Below, in pieces: positions 22,958 to 35,600 of a stretch of DNA of 36,175 nucleotides. Where the stretch lies: assembly GCA_021200935.1 (NCBI GenBank), contig JAJQFY010000153.1:15500-51674 (forward strand). The letters run 5' to 3'. Source of the stretch: Oscillospiraceae bacterium (GTDB lineage: Bacteria > Bacillota > Clostridia > Oscillospirales > Oscillospiraceae). Both the position numbers and the translations under genes were made by a program. The stretch's first letter is position 1. Every line of letters begins with the position of its first letter. Below the pieces are notes generated by a model that was not told where the DNA came from, did no database searches, and was given only the letters and a program-made list of their open reading frames with translations.

Positions 22958-23848
22958 TTGAAAACACCGCTGTTTACCGGCTCCGGCACAGCCCTTGTCA
23001 CGCCTATGGACGCCGGAAGGATAGATTACCACGCCCTGGCCCATCTCATTGAGCTGCAATACGCCGGAGGAACGGACGCCTTGATCATATGCGGAACCAC
23101 CGGGGAGGGGGCCACTCTCTCGCCCCAGGAGCATGAGGATTTATACCGCTTCGCGGTGCGGCACAGCGGGGGGCGGATGAAAATTATCGCGGGCATCGGC
23201 TCCAACGACACCGCCGCCGCCCTGGAGCTGGCGCATATGGCGGAGGAGGCGGGGGCCGACGGCCTGCTGATGGTCACGCCCTACTACAACAAAACCACCC
23301 AGGCCGGGCTTGTGCGGCACTTCACCTATGTGGCCGACCGGGCGGCGCTGCCGGTCATTCTCTATAACGTCCCCACCCGCACCGGGGTTGGCATTGCGCC
23401 GGAGACCTACGCCATATTGGCGGAGCATCCCAACATAAACGGCGTCAAGGAGGCCTCCGGCAATATTGGGGAATTTGCCCGCGCAAAGGCCCTCTGCGGG
23501 GACAAGATGGCCTTTTGGAGCGGCAACGACAGCGACACGGTGGCCATGATGGCCCTGGTGGCCAGGGGCGTGGTCTCCGTGGCGTCAAACCTGGTGCCGG
23601 AGGTGGTCTCCCGGCTGTGCCGTCTGTGCCTGGCTGGGGATTATCAGGCCGCCGCCGCGCTGAACGAGGAATATATGGATCTGTTCGCCGCCCTGTTCTG
23701 GGAGGTGAACCCTATCCCCGTCAAGACCGCTCTGGCCCACCTGGGCCGCTGCAAGGGGGATATGCGCCTGCCGCTGGTACCCATGGGAGAGGAAAACAGC
23801 GCGAGGCTGCGGGCCTGTCTCGTATGCCACGGACTGGGGAAGGTATAA
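22958..23848 (+). CDS. dapA: 4-hydroxy-tetrahydrodipicolinate synthase
   Basis: Condenses pyruvate with aspartate semialdehyde, the first committed step to diaminopimelate and lysine. It is a TIM-barrel protein of 296 residues. GTGEG-type motif CGTTGEGATLS is at about 45, followed by YYNKTTQAGL, the active-site Tyr and Arg in ILYNVPTRTG, and Schiff-base Lys164 in GVKEASGN. The start is TTG at 22958 with AGGAGG six bases upstream. The track's ATG at 22904 lies inside the terminator hairpin and is rejected. It uses the product of asd directly. It ends 162 bp before the next gene, which has its own promoter. Confidence 0.95.
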   Translation: MKTPLFTGSGTALVTPMDAGRIDYHALAHLIELQYAGGTDALIICGTTGEGATLSPQEHEDLYRFAVRHSGGRMKIIAGIGSNDTAAALELAHMAEEAGADGLLMVTPYYNKTTQAGLVRHFTYVADRAALPVILYNVPTRTGVGIAPETYAILAEHPNINGVKEASGNIGEFARAKALCGDKMAFWSGNDSDTVAMMALVARGVVSVASNLVPEVVSRLCRLCLAGDYQAAAALNEEYMDLFAALFWEVNPIPVKTALAHLGRCKGDMRLPLVPMGEENSARLRACLVCHGLGKV

Positions 23849-23910
23849 TAATACAGCGTCCTGAAAACAATAGCTTTCCCCGGTTCTTTTCCGCGGCGGG
23901 ATAATGGGTC

Positions 23911-23939
23911 TTGAAAAAAACGTTCTGCGATATTATAAT
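23911..23939 (+). promoter_or_regulatory. Strong sigma-A promoter for the RNA methyltransferase-dprA unit
   Basis: TTGAAA, 17 bases, TATAAT, with a perfect -10 and a -35 one mismatch from consensus (TTGACA). Transcription would start near 23946, about 65 bp before the ATG. The rest of the 23849-24010 gap holds no gene or clear terminator. Confidence 0.8.
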
Positions 23940-24010
23940 GTTGGTAACTTTTACGGAAAGAGCAGCGGCCAATCAGGGAAATAAGGTTCCCCTGGGCCGG
24001 AGGAGGGGCG

Positions 24011-24748
24011 ATGGAGGCCATACGTTCCCGGCAGAACGATCTGATTAAACGCTTTATCTCCCTCGGCTCCGACGGCAAAGCCCGTCTGGAGTCGGGGGAA
24101 TACCTATGTGTGGGGGAGACCATGCTCCGGGAGGCGGAGGGTTCCGGGGCGGAAATCACCTGTGTGCTGGCCCTGGAGGAACGGTCTGGGCTGCCCTGCC
24201 GAACGGTGACGCCGGAGCTTTTAAAGGCGGTGTCCCCCCTGCAAAACAGCACCGGGCCGGTGTTTTCCGTGCGGATGCGGCCTCTGCCGCCGCCGGAGAC
24301 GCTGCGGCGGGTCATGGTGCTGGAAAACGTCCAGGACCCCGGGAACGTGGGGACGGTGCTGCGGACGGCGGACGCCTTCGGCATTGATTTGGTGGCCCTC
24401 TGCGGGGCCTGCGCCGACCCCTATAACCCCAAAACCGTCCGGGCCACCATGGGGGCCATATTCCGCCAGCCGGTGGTGAAGACCACGGTCTCCGGCCTGG
24501 AGAGGGTGCTGGGGGGCCTGCCTCTGTACGGGGCGGCACTGTCCCCGGAGGCGGTGGACATTCGTTGTCTTCCCTCCGCGCCGGTGGCGGTGGCCGTGGG
24601 GAACGAGGGAAAGGGGCTGTCGCCGGAGCTTCTGGCCCTGTGCCGGGGGCAGACGGTAATACCTATGCGCCCCTGTGCCGAGTCGCTGAACGCGGCGGTG
24701 GCCGCCTCCGTGGTAATGTGGGAGATGACGAGAGCATGGCCAGACTGA
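24011..24748 (+). CDS. TrmH/SpoU-family RNA 2'-O-methyltransferase
   Basis: SAM-dependent methyltransferase of 245 residues with a trefoil-knot SPOUT fold. The N-terminal substrate-binding part (1-90) is followed by the three family motifs: VLENVQDPGNVGTVLRTADAFG (about 100), VAVGNEGKGLSPE (about 196), and IPMRPCAESLNAAVAASVVMWEM (C-terminal, knot). It probably methylates a ribose in rRNA or tRNA; which nucleotide cannot be told from sequence. AGGAGG precedes the ATG. The end overlaps dprA by 13 bp. Confidence 0.9.
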   Translation: MEAIRSRQNDLIKRFISLGSDGKARLESGEYLCVGETMLREAEGSGAEITCVLALEERSGLPCRTVTPELLKAVSPLQNSTGPVFSVRMRPLPPPETLRRVMVLENVQDPGNVGTVLRTADAFGIDLVALCGACADPYNPKTVRATMGAIFRQPVVKTTVSGLERVLGGLPLYGAALSPEAVDIRCLPSAPVAVAVGNEGKGLSPELLALCRGQTVIPMRPCAESLNAAVAASVVMWEMTRAWPD

Positions 24749-25908
24749 AATATTGGGTGTGGCTGTCCTGCATAGGCGGGGTGCGGCCCTTGGTGAAATA
24801 TCAGTTAATACAGGCCATGGGAGGGCCGGACAAGGTGTTTTTTGCCTCGAAAGAGGAAATGCAGGCCGCCTGCGGACTGCTGCGCCCCTCTGAGGCGGAG
24901 CGTCTGGGAGACAAGAGTATGGATGTCGTCACCAAAACCCTCAGCCGGTGCGAGGAAAAATACGTTTCCATCCTGACCCTACAGGACGCAGAGTACCCTG
25001 AACGGCTCCGGCAGATTGCCGACCCGCCGGTGGCCCTGTATGTCATTGGCCGGATGCCCGCCGTGGACGAGCTGCCTCTGATTGCCATTGTGGGGACGCG
25101 GAAGGCTACGGCCTATGGGATTCGCATGTCGCTCAAGCTGGGCAAAGAGATCACCGCCGGAGGCGCCGTGGTTGCCTCCGGCCTGGCGGCGGGCTGCGAC
25201 GGCGCGGCCATTCAGGGGGCGCTGGAGGCAGGCGGCGGGCCGGTAGGCGTTTTGGGGACGGCGGTGGATCGGGTGTACCCCAAGAAGAATCAATGGCTCT
25301 TTGACGAGCTTCGCACGCGGGGCGCGCTGGTCAGCGAGTATCCGCCGGGAGTGAAAACCTATCCCGCCGACTTTGTGGCCAGAAACCGCATTATCACCGG
25401 CCTGAGCCTGGGCGTGGTGGTGACGGAGGCCCCTCTCCGCAGCGGCACCAGAACCACCGTGCAGCACGCGCTGGATCAAAACCGGGACTTGTTCGCCGTG
25501 CCGGGCAGCGCGGACGCGGCGGCCTGTGCCGGGTGCAACGACCTGCTGGCCCAGGGAGCGGCAGTGGCCACCTGCGGCGAGGACGTCCTGAGAGCCTATG
25601 AGGGCCGCCCGGAGCTGTTCGCCCAGCCCGCTGCTTCTATACCTATTAAAATTGAAAAAGAGATTGACAAGCCGGAGGACATAGTTTATATTGACCTCAC
25701 GGACGAAATAGAAAAGCTGCCCACAGCCCAGCGCGATATACTCAAGATCATGACGCGGCCCGATATGCACGCCGACGAGATTATTCAGGCCACAAGCCTG
25801 CCAGCGCCTGAGGCGCTGGCGGCCCTGACCATGCTGGAGATTACAGGCTACATCGTCCGAACCGCCGGAAAGCGCTATACCCGCAAGGATATGGCGGGCC
25901 GGAAATGA
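24736..25908 (+). CDS. dprA: DNA processing protein DprA (Smf)
   Basis: Loads RecA on incoming single-stranded DNA during transformation; it is widespread also in bacteria not known to be competent. The protein has 390 residues. The N-terminal helical part is followed by the Rossmann core with IAIVGTRKATAYG, VVASGLAAGCDGAA, GPVGVLGTAVDRVYPKKN, LVSEYPPGV, FVARNRIITGLS, VVVTEAPLRSGTRTTV and FAVPGS. A C-terminal winged-helix region follows (about 325-385). The ATG at 24736 overlaps the methyltransferase; the track's earlier start at 24565 is only frame extension. topA follows after 39 bp, a common arrangement. Confidence 0.95.
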   Translation: MARLKYWVWLSCIGGVRPLVKYQLIQAMGGPDKVFFASKEEMQAACGLLRPSEAERLGDKSMDVVTKTLSRCEEKYVSILTLQDAEYPERLRQIADPPVALYVIGRMPAVDELPLIAIVGTRKATAYGIRMSLKLGKEITAGGAVVASGLAAGCDGAAIQGALEAGGGPVGVLGTAVDRVYPKKNQWLFDELRTRGALVSEYPPGVKTYPADFVARNRIITGLSLGVVVTEAPLRSGTRTTVQHALDQNRDLFAVPGSADAAACAGCNDLLAQGAAVATCGEDVLRAYEGRPELFAQPAASIPIKIEKEIDKPEDIVYIDLTDEIEKLPTAQRDILKIMTRPDMHADEIIQATSLPAPEALAALTMLEITGYIVRTAGKRYTRKDMAGRK

Positions 25909-25947
25909 GCGGCATTATGAAGCAATATTGAGTGAGGAACCAGGAAT

Positions 25948-28313
<2,366 letters not shown>

Positions 28314-28314
<1 letters not shown>

Positions 28315-29633
28315 TGGAACCAGTCTCTGTTATCGGGGCGGGTCTGGCCGGGTGCGAGGCCGCCTGGCAGCTTGCGGAACGGGGGATCCCCGTGCGGCTG
28401 CACGAGATGAAGCCGGAGAAGATGACCCCGGCCCACACCTCTCCGCTTTTTGCGGAGCTTGTCTGCTCCAACTCCCTGCGGGGGGATGACCTTTCCAACG
28501 CCGTGGGCCTTTTGAAGGAGGAGCTGCGCCGTATGGGGAGCCTTATCATGCTCTCCGCCGAGCGGCACCGGGTTCCCGCCGGAGGGGCGCTGGCGGTGGA
28601 CAGAACGGCCTTCGCTCAGACCATTACAGACATGATTCGGGATCACCCCAATATCCAGGTGATAGAGGGGGAGCTGACGGATTTTCCGGCGGGGGAGTGC
28701 GTCGTCGCCACCGGGCCGCTGACCAGCGACGGGTTTATTCCCGCCATCGGGGAAAAATGCGGGAACAGGGATTTTCTCCATTTCTACGACGCAGCCGCCC
28801 CGCTGATCGCGGCGGAGAGCATCGACATGGAGAAGGCCTGGTTCGGCTCCCGCTACGGCAAGGGTACGGCGGATTACATCAACTGCCCCATGAATAAAGA
28901 GGAATACATTGCCTTTACAGAGGCCCTGGCGTCCGCCAAACAGGCGGAGGTTCACGGCTTTGAGGACGGGGGCGTGTTTGAGGGCTGTATGCCGGTGGAG
29001 GTCATGGCCCGCCGGGGTCAGGACACCCTGCGCTATGGGCCGCTGAAGCCGGTGGGCCTGCGCCACCCGGAGACGGGAGAGAGCTATTACGCCGTGGTTC
29101 AGCTTCGCCGTGACAACGACGAGGGGACGGTGTATAATCTGGTGGGCTTCCAGACTCATCTGACCTTCCCGGAGCAGCGGCGGGTTTTTGGCATGATTCC
29201 CGCCCTGGCGGGGGCGGAATATCTGCGTTATGGAAAAATGCACCGCAATACCTTCCTGAACTCCCCGGCCCTGCTGGACAGGTATTACCGCCTTCGCAGC
29301 GAGCCGCGCCTGTCCTTTGCCGGGCAGATGACCGGGGTGGAGGGCTATGTGGAATCCTGCGCCTCCGGCCTGCTGGTTGGAATAGAGACGGCCCGCCGGT
29401 TAAAGGGCCAGGAGCCGCTGGATTTGCCCAGAACCACAGCCACCGGCGCGCTGGCGCTGTATGTTTCAAGCGGCGGGGCCAGCGGGGATTTCCAGCCCAT
29501 GAACATAAATTTTGGTATCATCGAGCCGTATGGTGAACGCATCCGCGGCAAGCGGGAGCGGAATCTGAAAATCGCGGAACGGGCCCTGGCCGCGCTGGAC
29601 GAGCGCATAGGCCGCCCGGACTTTCGTGCATAA
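28314..29633 (+). CDS. trmFO: tRNA (uracil-54-C5)-methyltransferase, folate/FAD-dependent
   Basis: Makes ribothymidine at position 54 of tRNA using methylenetetrahydrofolate and FADH2, the Gram-positive replacement for TrmA. It has 439 residues. The FAD site is VIGAGLAGCEAAWQLAERG at the N-terminus. It is followed by the family segment LVCSNSLRGDDLSNAVGLLKEE, with the conserved Cys near 51, VDRTAFAQ, and AGQMTGVEGYVESCASGLL near 345, which holds further family residues. The ATG overlaps the topA stop (TAATG), so it is translationally coupled. Confidence 0.96.
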
Positions 29634-29659
29634 CCCACAGAGAAGGAGGGACGCAAGGG

Positions 29660-30682
29660 ATGAAGATAATACTGGACGCCATGGGCGGGGACAACGCCCC
29701 CGCATCGGTGGTGGAGGGAGCTGTCCGGGCCAGCGGGGAGCTGGGCGTGGACGTTATTCTGGTAGGCCGGGAGGCGGAGATTGACCAGTGCCTCGCCGCC
29801 TGCGGCAGCGCCAGGGGAGAGCATATCCAGGTGGTGAACGCCACCGAGGTGGTGACAATGGAGGATGACCCCAGCATGGCCACCCGCCGGAAAAAGGACT
29901 CCTCTATGACCGTGGCCCTGACCATGCTGAAAAACGGCGAGGGGGACGCGGTGGTATCCGCCGGAAGCACCGGCGCTTTGCTGACCGGGGCCACCCTAAT
30001 CGTCAAGCGCATCCGGGGCATCCGCCGGGCGGCCATGGGGCCTGTCCTGCCGAACGGCGGCAGGGGCGTGCTGCTGATGGACTGCGGCGCCAATGTGGAC
30101 TGCACCCCGGAATATCTGCTGCAATTTGCCTATATGGGTTCCTTCTACGCGGAGCGGCTCATGGGCTGTGAAAAGCCCCGCGTAGCCCTTTTGAACGTAG
30201 GCACAGAGGACGCAAAGGGCGGCGCGCTGCAAAAGGAGAGTTTTGCTCTTCTGCGCCAGGCGGCGGACGCCGGGCGGATAAATTTCATTGGCAACGCCGA
30301 GGGCAGCGACCTGATGACAGGCCGCATGGACGTGCTGGTGACGGACGGATTTTCCGGCAACGTCATGCTGAAAACCGTGGAGGGCGCGGCGAAATTTATG
30401 TTCAGCCAGCTCAAAGGCGTGCTTTACGCCAGCACAAAAAACAAGCTGGCGGCCCTGGCGATTAAAAAGGATCTTTCCGGCATGAAGGCCATGCTCGATC
30501 CCTCCGAGGTGGGCGGGACGGCTATGCTTGGCATTTCCAAGCCGGTGATCAAAGCACATGGAAGCTCGGACGGGCGGGCCATCTTCAACGCCATCCGGCA
30601 GGCTGCGGCCTGCGTGGAGGCGAATGTGGCCGGTGCCATCGGGGCTAACATAGAATATATGAAAATCGAAAAGGAGACCTAA
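29660..30682 (+). CDS. plsX: Phosphate acyltransferase PlsX
   Basis: Converts acyl-ACP to acyl-phosphate, starting membrane phospholipid synthesis. It has 340 residues, the normal length. The start MKIILDAMGGDNAP is the family signature. VVSAGSTGALLTGA, LLMDCGANVDC and FIGNAEGSDLM also match PlsX. AAGGAGGG precedes the ATG. It is only 5 bp before acpP, whose product carries its substrate. Confidence 0.97.
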   Translation: MKIILDAMGGDNAPASVVEGAVRASGELGVDVILVGREAEIDQCLAACGSARGEHIQVVNATEVVTMEDDPSMATRRKKDSSMTVALTMLKNGEGDAVVSAGSTGALLTGATLIVKRIRGIRRAAMGPVLPNGGRGVLLMDCGANVDCTPEYLLQFAYMGSFYAERLMGCEKPRVALLNVGTEDAKGGALQKESFALLRQAADAGRINFIGNAEGSDLMTGRMDVLVTDGFSGNVMLKTVEGAAKFMFSQLKGVLYASTKNKLAALAIKKDLSGMKAMLDPSEVGGTAMLGISKPVIKAHGSSDGRAIFNAIRQAAACVEANVAGAIGANIEYMKIEKET

Positions 30683-30687
30683 AACCC

Positions 30688-30924
30688 ATGGTGTATGAGA
30701 AAATCGTGAGCATGATCTGCGAGCAGTTCGGCATGGAGCCGGAGGAGCTGAGCGAAAGCTCCACCTTCACGGAGGATCTGGGAATTGATTCCGTGGACGT
30801 GGTAGAGCTGGTGGTGGATCTGGAGGCTGAGTTTGGTATGTCCGAGATCCCGGAGGAGGATCTGAAGAAAATGCGTACCATCGGCGACCTGGCCGAGTAT
30901 GTGCGTACCCACGCGGACATCTGA
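30688..30924 (+). CDS. acpP: Acyl carrier protein
   Basis: Small acidic carrier of 78 residues. The phosphopantetheine attachment Ser35 is in DLGIDSVDVVELV. Four predicted helices and an acidic helix II (LVVDLEAEFGM) are as in bacterial ACP. It lies between plsX and rnc, the usual Firmicute order. Its stop shares one base with the rnc start. Confidence 0.96.
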   Translation: MVYEKIVSMICEQFGMEPEELSESSTFTEDLGIDSVDVVELVVDLEAEFGMSEIPEEDLKKMRTIGDLAEYVRTHADI

Positions 30925-31595
30925 TGGAGCGATTGGAGCGGCGGCTGGGCTATCGCTTCACAAACCGCGTCTATCTGGATACGGCGCTGACCCACAGCTC
31001 CTACGCCAATGAGCAGGGAAACCAGCACAGCAATGAACGCCTGGAATTTCTGGGGGATTCTGTGCTGGGCTTCTGCGTGGCCAAGGCGCTGTGGCGTCTG
31101 TATCCCGAAATGCCGGAGGGCGGGCTGACCCGTCTGCGGGCGGAGCTGGTTTGTGAGACGAGCCTGCATGAGGTGGCCCTGTCCCTGGAGCTGGGGCTGT
31201 ATATCCACCTGGGCAAAAACGAGGAATGTAACGGCGGGCGGGAGCGTACCTCCATCCTGGCCGACTGTGTAGAGGCCATTATTGCCGCCATGTATTTGGA
31301 CGGGGGCCTGGCCCCGGCGGAGGCGTTTATCGAGGAGTATATTCTCAAGGAGCTGCGGGCCGGGCATCGCCCTGTCAGGACGGATTACAAGACCCAGCTC
31401 CAGGAGCTTTTGCAGCGGGCGGGGGGCGCGTCCCCTGTCTACGCAATCGTGGCGGAGAGCGGCCCGGATCACAACAAGAGCTTTACCGCCAGCGTCACGC
31501 TCCACGACGGCGCCAAGGCCCAGGGCGAGGGCAAAAGCAAAAAGGAGGCGGAGCAGATGGCCGCCAAGGCGGCCCTGCAAATGCTGGAGGACTGA
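30924..31595 (+). CDS. rnc: Ribonuclease III
   Basis: Double-strand-specific endonuclease for rRNA and mRNA processing. It has 223 residues. The signature NERLEFLGDSVLGF, with catalytic acids, is near 33-46. The second acidic cluster is ILADCVEAIIAAMYLDGG (about 112), and a C-terminal dsRNA-binding domain (DYKTQLQELLQ through EQMAAKAALQML) completes it. The ATG overlaps the acpP stop by one base, and its own stop overlaps the next start in the same way. Confidence 0.97.
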   Translation: MERLERRLGYRFTNRVYLDTALTHSSYANEQGNQHSNERLEFLGDSVLGFCVAKALWRLYPEMPEGGLTRLRAELVCETSLHEVALSLELGLYIHLGKNEECNGGRERTSILADCVEAIIAAMYLDGGLAPAEAFIEEYILKELRAGHRPVRTDYKTQLQELLQRAGGASPVYAIVAESGPDHNKSFTASVTLHDGAKAQGEGKSKKEAEQMAAKAALQMLED

Positions 31596-32602
31596 TGGCG
31601 AGAAGAAGCATTATTCCCCTGTTCGTTCCCCATTTGGGCTGCCCGAATGACTGCGTCTTTTGCGACCAAAAGCGCATCTGCTGCAGCCGTTCCCCCGCCT
31701 GTGGGGCGGATGTTGCCTGCGCGCTGGATGCGGCCAGGGCGCGGGGGCAGCGGGGGGTGGAGCTGGCCTTTTACGGCGGGAGCTTCACCGCGATTGACAG
31801 GGAAATCCAGCGGGAGCTTCTCGCCGCCGCCGCGCCCTATCGGGCGGACGGAACGGTGCGGACCATACGCCTCTCCACCAGGCCGGACGCCATCGACGAG
31901 GACGTTCTGGCTTTTTTGAAGTCCTGGGGCGTGGAGACCGTGGAGCTGGGGACCCAGTCCATGAACGAGCAGGTGCTGCTTGCAAGCGGGCGGGGCCACC
32001 GGGCGGCGGACACCGTCCGGGCCGCCGGGCTTGTGAAGTCGGCGGGCCTGAACCTGATTTTGCAAATGATGACCGGCCTGCCTGATTCCAGCCGGGAGAC
32101 AGACGTTCAGACGGCCAGAGATATTATCGCCCTGGGGCCGGACGGCGTGCGGATATATCCCACAGTCATTGTGAAAAACACGGCCCTGGAGGCCATGTGG
32201 CGGGCGGGCCTGTATCAGGAGCATACGGTGGAGGCGGCAGTGGCCGTCTGCGCGGACATTCTGCCCCTGTTCCAGGAGGCAGGTATTCCCGTGATCCGCC
32301 TGGGCTTAAACCCCACAGAGGAGCTTTCTCACGGCGGCGCGGTGGGCGGGGCCTATCACCCGGCCCTGGGGGAGCTTGTGCGTTCGGAGGTGCTGCGCCG
32401 CCGGGCCAGGGCGCTGCTGCGGGATGTCCCCGCCGGGGCCGCCGTTATCCTGGGCGTGGAGCCGAGGGCCGTGTCCGCCATGACCGGCCAGCACCGGCAT
32501 AATATCGCGTCTCTGTGCGCCGACCTTTCCCTTGCGTCCCTGTCCGTCTGTCCCGCAGCGGGAATCGGTGATGAAATTATCATAGTTGACGTAAGGGAAT
32601 AA
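31595..32602 (+). CDS. Radical SAM protein, Elp3-like, of the rnc-smc region
   Basis: Radical SAM protein of 335 residues. The cluster motif is CPNDCVFC (about 16-23), followed by FYGGSFTAI, IRLSTRPDAID and VETVELGTQSMNEQVL, all as in Elp3/YhcC-type proteins. No acetyltransferase domain is present, so it is not a full Elp3. Homologues sit between rnc and smc in many Clostridia. The function is not established; a role in RNA modification or metabolite chemistry is possible. It is translationally coupled to rnc, and its 3' end contains the smc promoter. Confidence 0.9.
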   Translation: MARRSIIPLFVPHLGCPNDCVFCDQKRICCSRSPACGADVACALDAARARGQRGVELAFYGGSFTAIDREIQRELLAAAAPYRADGTVRTIRLSTRPDAIDEDVLAFLKSWGVETVELGTQSMNEQVLLASGRGHRAADTVRAAGLVKSAGLNLILQMMTGLPDSSRETDVQTARDIIALGPDGVRIYPTVIVKNTALEAMWRAGLYQEHTVEAAVAVCADILPLFQEAGIPVIRLGLNPTEELSHGGAVGGAYHPALGELVRSEVLRRRARALLRDVPAGAAVILGVEPRAVSAMTGQHRHNIASLCADLSLASLSVCPAAGIGDEIIIVDVRE

Positions 32603-32614
32603 TCAGGGTATACT
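32586..32614 (+). promoter_or_regulatory. Sigma-A-type promoter for smc-ftsY
   Basis: TTGACG, 17 bases, TATACT, each box one mismatch from consensus. It starts inside the last codons of the radical SAM gene and ends about 48 bp before the smc TTG. It would let smc-ftsY be transcribed apart from the lipid/rnc genes. Confidence 0.75.
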
Positions 32615-32662
32615 ACATTTTGTGCGCGTTTGCCCGCAATACTACCAACAGAGGTGTAAGAT

Positions 32663-35600
32663 TTGTGTCTAAAGGCTCTTGAAATACAGGGCTTCAAGTC
32701 CTTCCCGGATAAGACCACCCTTGTTTTCGACAAGGATGTCACCATGATCGTAGGGCCGAACGGGTCGGGCAAGTCCAATATATCCGACGCGATTCTCTGG
32801 GTCATGGGCGAGCAGCGTACCCGCGCCCTGCGGGGCGGCAAGATGGAGGATGTTATTTTCGGCGGCACGGAAAAGCGGAGCAAGCTGGGCTTTGCCCAGG
32901 TGACGCTGGTGCTGGATAACACCGCCCGCATTTTCTCTGTAGACAGCGACGAGCTGTCCATCTCCCGCCGGTATTACCGAAGCGGGGACAGCGAATACTA
33001 CATAAACCGTGAGACCGTCCGCCTGCGGGATGTAAACGAGCTTTTGATGGACACGGGCCTGGGCCGGGAGGGTTACTCTATTATCGGCCAGGGCCGCATC
33101 AGCGAGATCGTTTCCGCCAAAAGCACCGACCGCCGGGAGATTTTCGAGCAGGCCGCCGGAATATCCCGCTACCGCTTCCGCAAGGAGGAGGCGGAGCGCA
33201 AGCTGGCCGCCACGGACGAGACCCTTCTCCGGGTGGGGGACAAGATAGACGAGCTGGAGCTTCAGCTCACCCCCCTGCGAAAGCAGGCGGAGGTGGCGAA
33301 AAAATATCTCCTTCTTCGGGAGGAGCTGCGTACCCTGGAGGTCTCCGCCTGGATGGAGACCCTGGACAAGCTGGCCGGGCAGACCAAGGCCATTCAGGAG
33401 AGCTACGCCCAGGCCCAGGCGGAGCTGGAAAAGGCCAGAACCCAGGTGACGGAAAATTACCGCTACACGGAGTCTATTTCCGAGCGTATGCGGGAAAAGG
33501 ATTTGGAGACCGAGACTCTGCGGGAAAAGCTCGCGGCGGCGGAGCGGAACATCGCGGAAAACCGCAGCGCCGGGGCTGTGCTGGAGACGGACCGAAAAAA
33601 CAACCTGGCAAGCATCCGCCGCCTGGAGGAGGACATGAGCCAGGACGCCGGGCGGGTTCAGGCCCTGGATGAGCAGATAGAGGCCCTGCGCCGCCGGGTG
33701 GATGAGCTTTCAGAGGCCGGGCGGACGCTGGCGGAAAAGACCGGCCAGCTATCCAACGTTGTGAACGGCCACAGAATGAAAATGTCTGGCCGGGAGAGCC
33801 GGGTGTCCTCCCTGCGGGAGGAGCTTACCAAACTGACGGTGGACGGACGCAGCATGGACGGGCGCATCACCATGCTGACGGAAATGGAAAAGGATTACGA
33901 GGGCTTCAACCGGGCGGTCAAAACCGTCATGCGGGAGAAGGAACGGGGTTCCCTGCGGGGCATCCATGGCCCGGTGGCAAATCTTGTCCGCACAGAGGAT
34001 CGCTTCGCCCTGGCCATCGAGACCGCCCTGGGGGCGGCGGCCCAGAATATCATTGTGGACACGCCGGAGGATGGCCGGGCCGCCATCGAGCTTTTGAAGC
34101 GGCGGGACGGAGGCCGGGCTACCTTTCTCCCCATCAGCGACATCCGGGGCCGCGCCCTTGACCGGCTCCCTGTGGGGGAGAAGGGGTATCTGGGCCTTGC
34201 GGTGGATTTGGCGGAATTTGACGGAGCCTACCGGCAGATATTCTCTTACCTGCTGGGCCGCACTGTCATTGCCGAAACGCTTTCCGACGCCATCGCCATT
34301 GCCCGCAGGCATCAGAATCAGCTTCGCATTGTCTCCCTGGACGGCCAGATGATAAACGCCGGCGGCTCCATGACCGGCGGCAGCGCGGCCAGAGGGACAG
34401 GCGTTATCTCCCGCGCCAACGAGCTGAAGCGCCTGGCGGAGGAACGGCAGGTGCTTGCCGCCCGCCAGAAGGAGAAGGCGGCATCGCTGGATCAGGCGGA
34501 GCGGGAGCTTGCCGCCGCCCGATATGATATGGACGTGGCAGGCCAGGAGCTGGCCCAGGCCCAGCGGGAGGAGGCCACCCTCCAGGCGGAGCGGGAGGCC
34601 AAGGAGACCAGCGCCGCCCAGTTGGAGAGCGTGAAGGAGGCCATGGCCGCCGGGGACAGCCAGCGCCGTGCCCTGATGGAGGAATACCGCCGCCGGGACG
34701 GGCAAATCAGCGCCGACATGGAAGCGAACGCCGAAAAGGGCAAGGCGCTTTCAGAGCGGGCGGAGGCCATCCGCGGGGAGATTCATGCCGTAACGGCCCA
34801 GAAGCTGGAGCTGGAGGCCAAGCGCACCCAGGCGGACAAAGACGCCCAGCGGCAGAATGAGGCCCTTCTGGATCAGGAGCGGCTGGTGGCCTCTATCGAG
34901 CGGAAGACCATGGCCGCCGAGATGGAGGAGAAGCAGCTTGTGGACAAGCTGTGGGACAGCTACGAGCTGAGCCGCACGGCGGCCCAGGCACAGCGCCAGC
35001 CCATCGAGAGCCTTGCCGCCGCCAACCGGCGCATCGCCGAGCTGCGCCGCAAAATCCGGGAGCTTGGCACGCCGAACCTTGGGGCCATTGAGGAGAGCGA
35101 GCGGGTGGGCCAGCGGTATGATTTCCTCACCGAGCAGCGGGACGATATCGCCAAAGCGAAAAACGAGCTTTTGGACATCATTGGGGATATCACCAGCCAG
35201 ATGGAGGAGATATTCAGCCGGGAGTTCCAGGCCATTAACGAGAGCTTTCAAACCACCTTTCTGGAGCTTTTTGGCGGGGGCAAGGCGTCTCTCCGCCTGG
35301 AAGACGAAAACGACGTACTCAACTGCGGCATTGAAATTAAGGTTCAGCCGCCGGGCAAGGCGGTGTCCAATATAAGCCTTCTCTCCGGCGGGGAGAAATC
35401 CTTCGTGGCGATCGCCCTGTATTTTTCCATTTTAAAGCTGAAGCCCACGCCCTTCTGCGTTATGGACGAGATCGAGGCGGCGCTGGACGAGGAAAACGTC
35501 ATTCGCTTCGCCAGCTATCTGCACCGGCTGAATAAAACGCAGTTTATCGTCATTACCCACCGGCGCGGCACTATGGAGCAGGCGGACGTGCTGTTTGGCG

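Noticed and set aside
33749-34705. Minus-strand ORF inside smc
   Set aside because: Shadow of the coiled-coil and hinge coding; no domain and no ribosome site.
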